From a virus, in IMG/VR virus record IMGVR_UViG_3300045965_000268, positions 1 to 58,366 of that record: DNA of 58,366 bases; one strand, 5' to 3'. Positions 21,496-30,828 of the stretch are shown in pieces (position 1 is the first letter of the stretch; the number at the start of each line of letters is the position of its first letter). A program made the translations under genes and the position numbers. The notes beneath the pieces are model-generated. The model ran no database searches. It saw only the letters and a program-made list of their open reading frames with translations, and was not told the DNA's origin.

Positions 21496-23940
21496 TTAGA
21501 CCTTCGACTTGAACCCGATGATCGTGACCTTGATCGACGTCAGCGAGGCGTCGGGATCCGCCGCGATCGCGGTGTTCGCGCTGAAGGGCAACGGCACGGG
21601 CGGGTTGAAGATCACGCCGGACTTCGACGGAGGCACCGGGAGCGTCAGCTTCACCGAGCCAGCGGTGCCGTCCCGGATGTCCACCTCGGCCGGCGTCGCC
21701 GAGGAGTTCGAGACCACGACCGAGGTGACGTAGATCTTCACGCCGGAGCCGGCCGCGGAGATCACCGAGGTCGACGAGCCGTCCGTGATCGTCGCCGTCC
21801 CGGTCACGATGTCTTCCAGGTTGCAGTGCGGCCGGACGATCTGCACCCCGTCGACGCCGTGATACCCATCCGTGACGTCGTTGTTGGCGACCAGGGTGAC
21901 GCCGGAGAGGGCCGTCGTCGCCTTGCCGCCCGTCTTCACCGGCGCGTCGGCGTCGGCGCTGTCGTGTGCCACGGTGCCCTTGACGCCAGGCATCGAGGCG
22001 ATGTCGACGTCACCGATGTTGTTATTCCCGGCCGGCAACGCCGGCAAGGTCAGCACGTCGACGTCGCCGATGTTGTTGGTACCCGCCGGCAGGGCCGGCA
22101 GGGTCAGGACGTCGACGTCACCGATGTTGTTGGTGCCTGCCGGCAGGGCCCCGGTCTGCGCCGTCAGCAGCGCGTTCGAGGCGTTGACGTTGGCACCGCG
22201 CTCGTTGCCGGCCGCGTCCCGGAGCGTCGTGTAGAGGTTCCGGTTCGCCGACATGCGCACGGCCCCGGCATCGCCCTCGTCGACGCTGTCCGTGGCGGCG
22301 TCGTCGAACTCGGCCCCGAACATCTGGAGCTTGGTCGTGCCGGGCGAGAACGCCGCGTCGTCGGTGATGATCGAGTCGTCGATCAGCTCCGTCGACGTCT
22401 TGATCGCGTTGAGCGTGGTCTCCGTCGCCGCACCAGTCGGCAGCGGGAGCGACGAGGCGGAAATCGGCTGGGTGACGCCGGAGCCGTTGACGTGTAGCCG
22501 GCCGCTGGCGTCGACCTGGAGCTGCGTACGATCCCCGTCCGTGTCGACCAGGGTCGCCGCCGTGTCCTTCCGGACGACGCCGGCCATGGTGATCTTGTCG
22601 GCCGCCGTGGAGACGGTGTCCTCGTCGTACTGCGTTCCGCCGCCGACCGAGACCTCGGTGCCGGAGGCGTCGCGGAGGTTGACGTGGAAGGCCCGGTTCG
22701 TGGTCATCCGGGCAATGCCCATCTCGCCCTCGGCGAGCGTGTCGGACGCCGCGTCGTCCCGGGCGCCCATGATCGGCGTTCCGGCCGTGGAGGCGGCCGT
22801 GAAGGCGGCGCTGTCCGTCGCCGAGGTGCCGCCTGAGCCGCCTCCGGCCACGATGTTGACCCGGAGGGCATCGTTGGTATCGTCCATCGCGGAGTCGCCG
22901 TTCGGCGTCTCCAGCGCCGCCAGCATGGCCCGGCTCGCCGTCATGGCGAAGGCGCCGCCGTCGTTGTCGTTGACCGTGTCCCGGGCGGACTTGAAGGTGC
23001 CGCCGACCGGCGTGAACGACGTCGAGCCCACGGTGAAGGCGGCGTCGTCCGTCATCGCCGTGCCGCCTGAGCCAGCTCCGGCCACGATGTTGACCCTGAC
23101 GGCGTTGTTGCCGCCGTCCATGACCGAGTCGCCCGCGTCGTCCCGGAGGTTGACGTGCAGGGCCCGGGCGAGGGTCATCCGGAGCGCGCCGGCATCGCCC
23201 TCGTCGACGCTGTCCGGCGCCGCCTCGTCGGCGAAGGCGCCCACGACGAGCACCCGGTCCGAGGCTGGCGTGAACGCGGCGTCGTCGACCTTCGAGGCGT
23301 TGTCCTGCACCCCGAGGGTGCCGGTACCGGCGTTGGCCGTCACGGTGCCTGAGACCGTGAAGGTGCCGCTGCCAGCGTTCGCCGTCACCGTACCGGAGAC
23401 TGGCTGGGTCGTCGTCCCGGTCGGGTCGACCCGGAGCGGATCCGTCGAGGTGCCGCCAGCGACCGCGCCACCGGACTTCGGCAGCGCGACGCCCATCATC
23501 ACGACGGTGTCGGTGCCGCCGCCGGTGTCGTAGTCGGCCGTCTTCGCCGTCGCCGCCGCGACCGAGCCCGTCGGCAGCGTGGCGACGTCGACGTCACCGA
23601 TGTTGTTGTTGCCAGCGGGGAGCGCCGGCAAGGACGCGACGTCAACGTCGCCGATGTTGTTGTTCCCGGCGGGGAGCGCCGGCAGCGAGAGCACATCCAC
23701 GTCGCCGATGTTGTTCGTGCCGGCCGGGATCGCGGCGCCGAGCGTGACCGACCCGTCGACCGTGATCGAGTTCCCGCCGTCCTGGATCGGGAGCGCCGCC
23801 GCGCCGGCCGCGACGTCCGTGGCGACGCCGTCGGCGCCCCATACCTGCTTGGTCCGAGGGTAGTGCGTGCCGCTGATGTCATCAGTAGCGAACACTGCTC
23901 CCGGCGTCGTGACCGATTCAGCCGCTACATTGTCAGCCAT
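21496..23940 (-). CDS. Repetitive tail-fibre/appendage protein
   Basis: 814 aa, Gly/Thr/Asn/Asp-rich and almost without Cys or Trp. Two blocks of LPAGTNNIGDVDVL repeats (18-residue period), three copies near the N-terminus and three near residue 640, flank four imperfect repeats of about 100 residues (DSVDEGDAGALRMTLARALH, VNLRDDAG..., VRVNIVAGAGSGGT). The C-terminal 100 residues form a beta-domain. The architecture is that of trimeric beta-structured phage fibres or receptor-binding shafts. Confidence 0.65.
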   Translation of the reverse strand: MADNVAAESVTTPGAVFATDDISGTHYPRTKQVWGADGVATDVAAGAAALPIQDGGNSITVDGSVTLGAAIPAGTNNIGDVDVLSLPALPAGNNNIGDVDVASLPALPAGNNNIGDVDVATLPTGSVAAATAKTADYDTGGGTDTVVMMGVALPKSGGAVAGGTSTDPLRVDPTGTTTQPVSGTVTANAGSGTFTVSGTVTANAGTGTLGVQDNASKVDDAAFTPASDRVLVVGAFADEAAPDSVDEGDAGALRMTLARALHVNLRDDAGDSVMDGGNNAVRVNIVAGAGSGGTAMTDDAAFTVGSTSFTPVGGTFKSARDTVNDNDGGAFAMTASRAMLAALETPNGDSAMDDTNDALRVNIVAGGGSGGTSATDSAAFTAASTAGTPIMGARDDAASDTLAEGEMGIARMTTNRAFHVNLRDASGTEVSVGGGTQYDEDTVSTAADKITMAGVVRKDTAATLVDTDGDRTQLQVDASGRLHVNGSGVTQPISASSLPLPTGAATETTLNAIKTSTELIDDSIITDDAAFSPGTTKLQMFGAEFDDAATDSVDEGDAGAVRMSANRNLYTTLRDAAGNERGANVNASNALLTAQTGALPAGTNNIGDVDVLTLPALPAGTNNIGDVDVLTLPALPAGNNNIGDVDIASMPGVKGTVAHDSADADAPVKTGGKATTALSGVTLVANNDVTDGYHGVDGVQIVRPHCNLEDIVTGTATITDGSSTSVISAAGSGVKIYVTSVVVSNSSATPAEVDIRDGTAGSVKLTLPVPPSKSGVIFNPPVPLPFSANTAIAADPDASLTSIKVTIIGFKSKV
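21990..22150 (-). repeat. 54-bp tandem repeats (fibre, C-terminal block)
   Basis: About three tandem 54-bp units encoding LPALPAGTNNIGDVDVLT, highly conserved at DNA level. They match the second block at about 23580-23740. Confidence 0.75.
23580..23740 (-). repeat. 54-bp tandem repeats (fibre, N-terminal block)
   Basis: About three tandem 54-bp units encoding ALPAGNNNIGDVDVAS-type repeats, near-identical to the block at 21990-22150 in the same gene. They are a likely site of recombination between fibre segments. Confidence 0.75.
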
Positions 23941-23967
23941 TGCGTGTCACTCCCCCCGACAGGTTGT

Positions 23968-24669
23968 TCACGAACCCACGACTCCGACGATGGTGGTCCC
24001 GCCGCCAGCAGCAGGCGCCAACACCTCGACCGAGATCACCGCCCAGTTGCGTACCGTCGTTGTGAATGTCCATCCGATGCCAGCCGTGTCTGCCCCGCGT
24101 GTCGGCGCGAGCGTGGCGAGGGCGCCGATCACGTTGTTGCCAGCCGTGGCGGATGTCGTCTGATCGATCCGTTGTTCGGTGATGCCGCCGTCTTCGGTGA
24201 TCGCCTCGGTCGAGTTGAGCTTGCACACGAAGAGGAGCCCGAGAGCATCGGCCCGGCACACCGCGGCGATCCTTGGAACCAAGTTGTTCCCGTTCGAGAA
24301 GCGGACGTCGTACGCGTTACTCCCGCTCCCAGCCCCGGTCGGTGGCGCCACGGAGCCAGTGACCGAAGCACACGAGCCGACCATGCGGGCGCTCGCCGAG
24401 GGCGTGAACACTGCCGGGTTGCTTCCCGTGGCCGGGCTGTTCAGCGCCCAGACTTCCATGTTGACCGCGGTCTGGGTCGCCTCCCGGCCGATCATCGTGG
24501 AGTCAACGTCGTTGTACTTGACCGTCGAACCGACTTCGCCTGCCGGCGTGCGCAGATGCAGACCGAAGAAGGCGACGGTCCCGGCACTATTGACGAACGT
24601 CACCGACAGGTTCGCCGCCGCGTTGTTTCCGGTGTCGTCGATCGCTGTGGAGTCGAGCGCCACGGCCAT
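23968..24669 (-). CDS. Virion beta-sandwich protein, fibre region
   Basis: 233 aa, Thr/Ser/Ala-rich: LSVTFVNSAGTVAFFGLHLR near the start, and a conserved end NVIGALATLAPTRGADTAGI, GWTFTTTVRNWAVISVEVLA. Its general pattern resembles the 337-aa protein at 30825, suggesting related adhesin-like domains. No catalytic motif. Likely part of the host-contact apparatus. Confidence 0.5.
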   Translation of the reverse strand: MAVALDSTAIDDTGNNAAANLSVTFVNSAGTVAFFGLHLRTPAGEVGSTVKYNDVDSTMIGREATQTAVNMEVWALNSPATGSNPAVFTPSASARMVGSCASVTGSVAPPTGAGSGSNAYDVRFSNGNNLVPRIAAVCRADALGLLFVCKLNSTEAITEDGGITEQRIDQTTSATAGNNVIGALATLAPTRGADTAGIGWTFTTTVRNWAVISVEVLAPAAGGGTTIVGVVGS

Positions 24670-25128
24670 CTAGGCAACCCTCCTGACCACCACGCGCCAG
24701 GGGAGTTCTCGCTGTGCCTCGATCCCGTAGGGCGCCAGGCCGATCGCGGCATGATGCAACGCCGCTCCTTCAGCGAAGGTGAGCGGGACCGCACCGGGGC
24801 GCACGGACACCGCCCCCGTCACCTTGTTCACCGACAGCGCGTTCGGCGCCCAGAGGATGTCGCCGCGGACCGGATGATGGTGGAGCCAGTGCCCTTCGAG
24901 GCCCCGCTGATGCGCGTCGCTCACGTCTTCCGGCATGAGGTCGCGCGTCGGGTGCTCGGTGTCGTACTGCTCGAACTCGCCCGCGACCCACTCGCCGCGA
25001 AGCATCTGTTCCAGCGGAAGCATGTACATCCACCATCCACTCCGGTACTGCGTCCGGGTCAGCGGAACGATCCGGCCGTACTTGTGCCGGGCCCAGAAGG
25101 CGCGCGGGAGTCGCTTGACGTAGCGCAT
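24670..25128 (-). CDS. Hypothetical tail-region protein
   Basis: 152 aa, basic and Trp-rich (YGRIVPLTRTQYRSGWWMYM, GHWLHHHPVRGDILWAPNAL). The start is fixed by an overlap with the upstream stop. No family recognised. Contains many His and Arg residues but no clear metal motif. Confidence 0.5.
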   Translation of the reverse strand: MRYVKRLPRAFWARHKYGRIVPLTRTQYRSGWWMYMLPLEQMLRGEWVAGEFEQYDTEHPTRDLMPEDVSDAHQRGLEGHWLHHHPVRGDILWAPNALSVNKVTGAVSVRPGAVPLTFAEGAALHHAAIGLAPYGIEAQRELPWRVVVRRVA

Positions 25129-27353
25129 CAGTACCTCGCGTTCCACCGGATGACATAGGCGACGTTGGCCGCTTCCTCGACCGAGAGCCCGCCCTTCTGC
25201 ATGAGCCACGTCGCGAGGTCCGCGTCATTCATCAGGTTCAACGACGGCCACTGGGGACAGGTCGCGTCGCCGAGCTGGCCCCACCCGTGCGTGCCGCACA
25301 ACAGCGCCAGCGGCGGCGTCGCGCCATGAGGCGAGCGCCACGAGGTCACGCCGGCCGCGTGCTTCACCGCGTCCGGCGCGAGCTGCTCGGGAAGTCGGCC
25401 GCAGATCAGGCGCGCATCGAATTGCGCCGTGCTCGCGTTGAACATGCAGGGGAGCGCCGCGGTCCCCGGCGCGAAGACCCAGGGATACGTGTTGACCCAC
25501 TCGCACTTATCGAGGGGGCCCGTGTTGCACTCGACCGGCTTCATCGCCGGCTTCACCACGCGGCCGTTGTTCTCGGGCGCGACGATCCACGTCTTGACTC
25601 CGGTACGGCGCAGCCGGTGATCGGTGTCCTGTCCCCAGCAGCCGACCAGGATGTCGTCTTTCGGGCCGACGACGCCCTCGCGGTCGATGTGCAGCACGCA
25701 CTCGCGGCCGTTGGCGAAGCGGGTCAGGTTCGCCACCGTCGTCACCGTCTTCTCCACGCGGTCGAACGCGCGCACGACGAAGGTCCCGCTGCCGTTGACG
25801 CCGGAGCCCTCGACGAAGATCAACAGACCATCGCTGCTCCAGTCGGCGCCCTCGGGGAGCGTGAGCGTCGCGGTGCCCTGTCCGCCATCTCGGAGCACCG
25901 CCGCTCTCGTCGCGGCGACGTCCTTCCCGAACGACGCCTTCAGTACACCCTCGTCGGAGAAGGGAAGCGCGGACAGGATGTCGACGGTCATCGCCTGCGT
26001 CGAGATCCGGTACGAGCCGATCGCCCCTCGCTTGCTCGTGTGACTCCCGCGCGCCACTAGCCAGAGGAGATCAGGATCCTGAGGATCGACCTGCACGCTC
26101 CAAACGTGATCGAGCAGCGGCGACGTCGGCGTGCCGAACGTTCCGGTGAGCACGGCGTCGGTCGTCGCTAGTCCGGGCCCGGCGCACTCGGGATGATTCG
26201 GCCCGTGCGCGAACCAATGGTTGACGATCCGGATCACATGGTTGTAGGTGTCCGCGACCGCGAACTTGTGAAAGCCCTTGTCGCACGGAGCTGGCATCGG
26301 GATAGCGGTCATCCCCCACGGCCGGAACCAGGTCCGATCGCCGCCCGGATCAATGCCGGTCCCGACGTACGCGAGCTTCGAGTCGAACCACTCGTTCGAG
26401 ACCTGCACGTCGGCCGTCGCGCTGCCCTGGAACTCGAAGTAATCCGGGAGCAGGTTCCCGGGAGGCGGCGAGCAGAAAGAACGGAAGTGTTCGACGTGGC
26501 CGTCGCGGGAGATCTTCCCGAGCGCTCCGTTGATCGACAGGAAATAGAACCCGTCGCCCTGGGGATGCGCGATCGCCTGCACGATGTGCCCGAGCAACGA
26601 GACGCCACGCGGGCCCGGCAGGATCGGCTCACCGCAACCAGCGATGCGGCTCCAAAAATAGAGCTGCATGTCGCCCGCGGCCGGGTAGCACTCCTCGGTC
26701 ATCGAGCCCTGATGGCAGAGCACCCGGGGGAGATATCGGCCGCGGACGCCGATCGGATAGACCCAGAGGTCGGCCATCGACTTCGGCGTGTTCCACGGTT
26801 GCAGGCCCGCTGGAAGCTGGAGCGGCACCGAGGTGATCGGGGCCACGATACCCGGCCACGTGGCCCAGGCGGAGGGATACACGGGCCCGTTGACGTCCTT
26901 CCAGTCTCGCGAGTACCTCGTCGCCGGCACCGGGATTCGCGAGGCACCGAGCGGCGGGCCCTGTTCCGCGACGAGCATCGCGTACTCGTACGGCGGCATG
27001 CCGCCGTCTTCCGCTTCCGCGCGCACGAGGTAGTACCCGTCGGGGAGCGTCGTGGAGAACGTCCAACCGATCTTGTTCCCGACGCCCGTCGCGTCGGTCC
27101 AGTCGCCGAGCTGGACGAGCCCGTCCGGGCCCGTGACGCGAAGGCGCGCTCGCGGAGCCGGCGCTGCCAGGCCCTCGCGGCTGAACGTCAGCGACACGAC
27201 GGCGCTGGAGAACACCGCGGTGTGCGAGAAGCGCGCGTACGTGTTCTTATCCTGAGCGTTCGGGCTCGTGAGCGCCGTCGGTGCTTGCGCCCAGGCGACC
27301 GAGACCTGTAGGACAACCGCGAGCATCGCGGCAGCTATCCAGTGCATCCTCAT
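25128..27353 (-). CDS. Secreted NHL/beta-propeller-like protein in tail module
   Basis: 741 aa. A strong GGAGGAGGAG site precedes MRMHWIAAAMLAVVLQVSVA, then WAQA, a clear Sec signal peptide with cleavage after AQA. The mature part has a beta-sandwich start and then blade-like repeats such as HKFAVADTYNHVIRIVN, an NHL-type motif, with many Cys suited to disulfides. Virion tail proteins normally lack signal peptides, so this may be a host-surface or secreted protein expressed late, or an acquired host gene. The C-terminal helix (NDADLATWLMQKGGLSVEEA) is distinct. Confidence 0.6.
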   Translation of the reverse strand: MRMHWIAAAMLAVVLQVSVAWAQAPTALTSPNAQDKNTYARFSHTAVFSSAVVSLTFSREGLAAPAPRARLRVTGPDGLVQLGDWTDATGVGNKIGWTFSTTLPDGYYLVRAEAEDGGMPPYEYAMLVAEQGPPLGASRIPVPATRYSRDWKDVNGPVYPSAWATWPGIVAPITSVPLQLPAGLQPWNTPKSMADLWVYPIGVRGRYLPRVLCHQGSMTEECYPAAGDMQLYFWSRIAGCGEPILPGPRGVSLLGHIVQAIAHPQGDGFYFLSINGALGKISRDGHVEHFRSFCSPPPGNLLPDYFEFQGSATADVQVSNEWFDSKLAYVGTGIDPGGDRTWFRPWGMTAIPMPAPCDKGFHKFAVADTYNHVIRIVNHWFAHGPNHPECAGPGLATTDAVLTGTFGTPTSPLLDHVWSVQVDPQDPDLLWLVARGSHTSKRGAIGSYRISTQAMTVDILSALPFSDEGVLKASFGKDVAATRAAVLRDGGQGTATLTLPEGADWSSDGLLIFVEGSGVNGSGTFVVRAFDRVEKTVTTVANLTRFANGRECVLHIDREGVVGPKDDILVGCWGQDTDHRLRRTGVKTWIVAPENNGRVVKPAMKPVECNTGPLDKCEWVNTYPWVFAPGTAALPCMFNASTAQFDARLICGRLPEQLAPDAVKHAAGVTSWRSPHGATPPLALLCGTHGWGQLGDATCPQWPSLNLMNDADLATWLMQKGGLSVEEAANVAYVIRWNARY

Positions 27354-27509
27354 CTCCTCCTCCTCCCGTCCTCGCTCCTGAAGTTCATCTCTCGCCCAAA
27401 CAACAAAGGGCCGCCCTCGTCGTGCGCACGAGAACGACCCTTGTGTCATCGGCTTACGCCCCTACCGGCTGATCAGGCCGACAGGTAGGCGAGATGGAAT
27501 GTCGTTAGG

Positions 27510-28928
27510 TCATTGCTCCACCACGTGATGCGTCGCCGCCAGCTTCGACGCGGTGACGATCCCCCCGAGCGTTGTCTGGATGTCGGAACGGTCGTTCACG
27601 AGCGACCCGATCTCCGTGAGCGCCTCATCCTGTACGAGCGCCGCGAGATCCAGCGTGATCGTCCCGTCTGCCTCCCAGCCCTTCAGGAAATGGTGATCAC
27701 TCTTCGTCGTCAGCGCGAGCCCGCCGTTCGGATCAGCCGACGCCGTCGGCCCCTTGAAGAGATGGCCCGGCATGATCGGACGGTACCCCTGGTTGAGGAA
27801 GTCGATCGCCGTCGACTCGATGTACGGCGGGCCCTCACCGAAGTCGTAGATGTCCCGCCCGAGGAGCTTCGTCTGCCCCACCGGAAACGAGGTGAGGAAC
27901 AGGTCGGAGAAGTTCGCGTGTCCGCTCGGGATCGCGAAGAAGTCCGCGTACTCGACGCTCCAAAAGATTTGCTGCGTCGTCGTATACGGCGTGTACATGA
28001 ACACGGCCGGACTGCCCCCGGGCCCATCCTGCGTCCCGAAGATCCCCGTGTGGATCAGCGTCCGGGCCCCGCTGACGAGCTGCGAGTACGCCGTTCCGAT
28101 CCTCGGCCCCTGCGACGAGCCGCCCGATCCGACGCCGAGGAACAGCAGCGTGTCTTCCAGCGACGGGGCCCGAATGACCTTGATGTCGGTCCACTCCGAC
28201 CCGTCCGTCTCACCGGACGGAGGCGTGAGCGTCTCGGACTCCCACTCCACGGCGTCCGTCGCAACGTTGCGGAGCAGCGCAACGGTTCCGGTGTTCTCCG
28301 TGCTGTACAGCACGTGCTCGGCACTGAGGTAGACGTCGATGGTGTCGGCGGCGCGGAACGTCGGACCCGTCTCCGAGAGCAGCTCCACGATGAGCGCCTC
28401 GCCCTCGGGGAGCGCCGCTCCCGGCGTCGGTCGAGCGATGCGGTACACGAAGAAGTGCCGCGTCCCGGAGCCCGACTGGGTACGCTCGACGAAGAACGTG
28501 TCGGGATCTTCGCCCCATCGCGTCCTGAACGTGAACTCCGTCGGTGCGCCCATCACGTTCGCAATGCTGACCACTTCAACCTCACGTTCATAGTTCCGGA
28601 AATAGAGCGCGCGATTGCCTGGGAAAGCGATCGAGTCCGCGATGAACAGCTCCTCGACGATCTCGCCGATCTCGACACGCGGCCGCAACGGCTGGGACCT
28701 TCGCCAGTGGTGCCGGAGGATGTGCCGCGGCCGTCCGTTCGCCCAGGCCACCGGAACGATGTCGCCAGCACGGAGCTTCGCGTCCCCGGTCGCCGCCAGG
28801 ACGCCGCCCCGCACCTGATAGCGTCCGTCGGCCCGCACCGCCTCGACCGTCTCCGAGGTGATCTGGGCCGGGTACCTCACTCCCTCGATCACCTTCCGGA
28901 CAGCTCGCGAGAGCCGCTGCGTCGTCAT
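27510..28928 (-). CDS. Tail/baseplate structural protein
   Basis: 472 aa. The N-terminal 70 residues (LSRAVRKVIEGVRYPAQITS, VEAVRADGRYQVRGGVLAAT) form a small OB-like domain shared with the 80-aa gene just upstream; the rest is beta-rich with no catalytic motif. Position after the 554-aa protein suggests a baseplate or tail-tip component. Confidence 0.55.
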   Translation of the reverse strand: MTTQRLSRAVRKVIEGVRYPAQITSETVEAVRADGRYQVRGGVLAATGDAKLRAGDIVPVAWANGRPRHILRHHWRRSQPLRPRVEIGEIVEELFIADSIAFPGNRALYFRNYEREVEVVSIANVMGAPTEFTFRTRWGEDPDTFFVERTQSGSGTRHFFVYRIARPTPGAALPEGEALIVELLSETGPTFRAADTIDVYLSAEHVLYSTENTGTVALLRNVATDAVEWESETLTPPSGETDGSEWTDIKVIRAPSLEDTLLFLGVGSGGSSQGPRIGTAYSQLVSGARTLIHTGIFGTQDGPGGSPAVFMYTPYTTTQQIFWSVEYADFFAIPSGHANFSDLFLTSFPVGQTKLLGRDIYDFGEGPPYIESTAIDFLNQGYRPIMPGHLFKGPTASADPNGGLALTTKSDHHFLKGWEADGTITLDLAALVQDEALTEIGSLVNDRSDIQTTLGGIVTASKLAATHHVVEQ

Positions 28929-29167
28929 CGCGACTTCCCGTGCACGACGGGTCGATCCGTATCCGTCTGGCTCTGGAGCACGACGTCGCCGGCTCGGTGC
29001 GGCTCGTCCGTGGTCGGCGCCGACGTGGCCCGGCGACCCTGGTCGTCGACCGTGATCAGGTAGCCCGCCGCGGTGACCGCCTCGACCTTGACGGTCTGGA
29101 TCGGTGCCGGCGCAGAACGCTTCGCCACACCCTGAATCGCCCGGAAGAGTCGCCCACGGTCGATCAC
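28925..29167 (-). CDS. Small tail-tip protein, paralogue of next gene's N-terminus
   Basis: 80 aa, GTG start overlapping the upstream stop (GTGA). LFRAIQGVAKRSAPAPIQTV, then VEAVTAAGYLITVDDQGRRA, aligns by pattern with the first 70 residues of the 472-aa protein downstream, suggesting a duplicated OB-like domain. Likely a baseplate element. Confidence 0.5.
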   Translation of the reverse strand: MIDRGRLFRAIQGVAKRSAPAPIQTVKVEAVTAAGYLITVDDQGRRATSAPTTDEPHRAGDVVLQSQTDTDRPVVHGKSR

Positions 29168-30828
29168 ACCGTAGCCGCCCAATACTTCGCGGTGATCGTC
29201 GTCACGAGCCGAGCCGCCTCGCGCGACTCGTCATAGCGCACGCTGGCCCCGGTCACGAGCATCGGCTGGAACGTAATGCTCGCCCCAGCCGCGTTCTTCA
29301 CTCCAGTCAGCGCGATGACCTGGCCCTTGTGAATCTGCGGCAGCGAGGTGATGAACGTCACCTCGTGCTCGGTGAGATCGTTCGCCGCCTGGATCCGATC
29401 GCGAACCGCCTGGAGCTGGGTCAGCGTGAAGTGCCTCAGGTCCAGCTCGACCGTCAGGGCCCGCGGGTCGGCGGACATGTCGTCCTCGATCAGCGTAACC
29501 GGCGTCAGCTCCGCCTTCGTACCCGAGAGCGGCGGCCGCACCCCGCCGACGCGGAACCCCGATCCGCGTCCCGTGAACGACCGCTTGACGAACCATCGGT
29601 CTTCGTCGTCCTTCCCCTCGACGGTGATGGTCTGCACCGTCGACAGCGGACTCTCGTCGGAGTTCTTCTCCGTCTCACGCTCGTACTCCTGGGGGACGCC
29701 GTCCGAGTCGGGACGGAAACGACGCGTCAGCTTCGCCGACAGGAACCTGTCGCTGTCATAGCTGTAGGCGCATTCCTCACGGTGGCTGAACACGAGTTCC
29801 CCGTCGCTGGTCGCCGTCGAGGAGATCGTCTCCTTGATCGTGTTCTGGAGCTGCGGCTGGTTCACTGGCACACCGCGGTCGTAGATCGAGTCTTCCCACT
29901 CCTGAAACAGCGTCTCTTCGGAAGTGACCCTGGTCGTCCCGGTCGCCGCGTCGATCTGCCAGCGCCGGACGAATTGCTCCAGAAGGAGATCGTCCGGCAT
30001 GCGACGCTGCTCAACGGTGACTACCCGAGAGCCGTTCTGCCCCCCGGCCGGCGCGACGAACTCGTCGGTCACGAACTCCTTCGTGAACCCGCCAACGAAG
30101 ACACCGCCCTCTCCGCCCTGAGGAAGTCGCTGCCCTCGCAGCACGAGCCGCTTGACCCGTGGGAGGATCCTCTTCTCGACCTCGACGCTGCGGATCTTGT
30201 CGTTGTCGACCGTGTACGTCGCCTCGGCGACCAGCGTCGCCGGGCGCTGCCGGATGAAGATCACCTCGCCGTCCGACCAGATGTCGACCCGGCCCGGCTC
30301 CGTCTGCGACCAGGGCGCCGCGAGCTGACGGAGGATATCGATCGCGGTCCCGATCGCCTCGAAGTCCTCCTGGAGCGTGTAATCCTCCACTTGCCACTGC
30401 ATCGAGAACCCGAGGTCGTCCGCGATCGTCGTGGCGATGTGGCTCGCCAGGAATTGCCCCTCGGACTCCTCGATCTCCTCCTGGTCGGCCACGTCGATCT
30501 GCTCCAGCACCGCCGGCCGCGGGGCCCGGAGGAAGCGACGGCGGATCTGGCGATCCAGGAGATGCGCCGCCGCATCGCGGCCGCGGATCGTCGACCGCAG
30601 CTCGTTCGGCAGCACCCGGAGCCCCCAGACGTCGACCACTCCGTCGCGGAGCTGCGCGATCACCTGCTCCGCGCTCAGCGCATCGAGATAGCCCGCGGTG
30701 AGCGTCCAGCGCTCCGCCTCGGTCGCCGCCGCAAAGACGCCGTTGTCCGGGAACTCCGCGTCGAACGTGTCCGGCACGGACTCCAGAACGGAGTTGACCG
30801 AGAAACGGCTCGGCTTCATGACCGTCAT
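29164..30828 (-). CDS. Tail-tip/baseplate hub-like protein
   Basis: 554 aa. N-terminal region with RFSVNSVLESVPDTFDAEFP, a long acidic helix segment and beta-rich C-terminal part (LTVELDLRHFTLTQLQAVRD, then GKVIAL-like GQVIALTGVKN). Size and position between tail virion proteins and baseplate genes fit a central hub protein. No enzymatic motif identified. Confidence 0.5.
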   Translation of the reverse strand: MTVMKPSRFSVNSVLESVPDTFDAEFPDNGVFAAATEAERWTLTAGYLDALSAEQVIAQLRDGVVDVWGLRVLPNELRSTIRGRDAAAHLLDRQIRRRFLRAPRPAVLEQIDVADQEEIEESEGQFLASHIATTIADDLGFSMQWQVEDYTLQEDFEAIGTAIDILRQLAAPWSQTEPGRVDIWSDGEVIFIRQRPATLVAEATYTVDNDKIRSVEVEKRILPRVKRLVLRGQRLPQGGEGGVFVGGFTKEFVTDEFVAPAGGQNGSRVVTVEQRRMPDDLLLEQFVRRWQIDAATGTTRVTSEETLFQEWEDSIYDRGVPVNQPQLQNTIKETISSTATSDGELVFSHREECAYSYDSDRFLSAKLTRRFRPDSDGVPQEYERETEKNSDESPLSTVQTITVEGKDDEDRWFVKRSFTGRGSGFRVGGVRPPLSGTKAELTPVTLIEDDMSADPRALTVELDLRHFTLTQLQAVRDRIQAANDLTEHEVTFITSLPQIHKGQVIALTGVKNAAGASITFQPMLVTGASVRYDESREAARLVTTITAKYWAATV

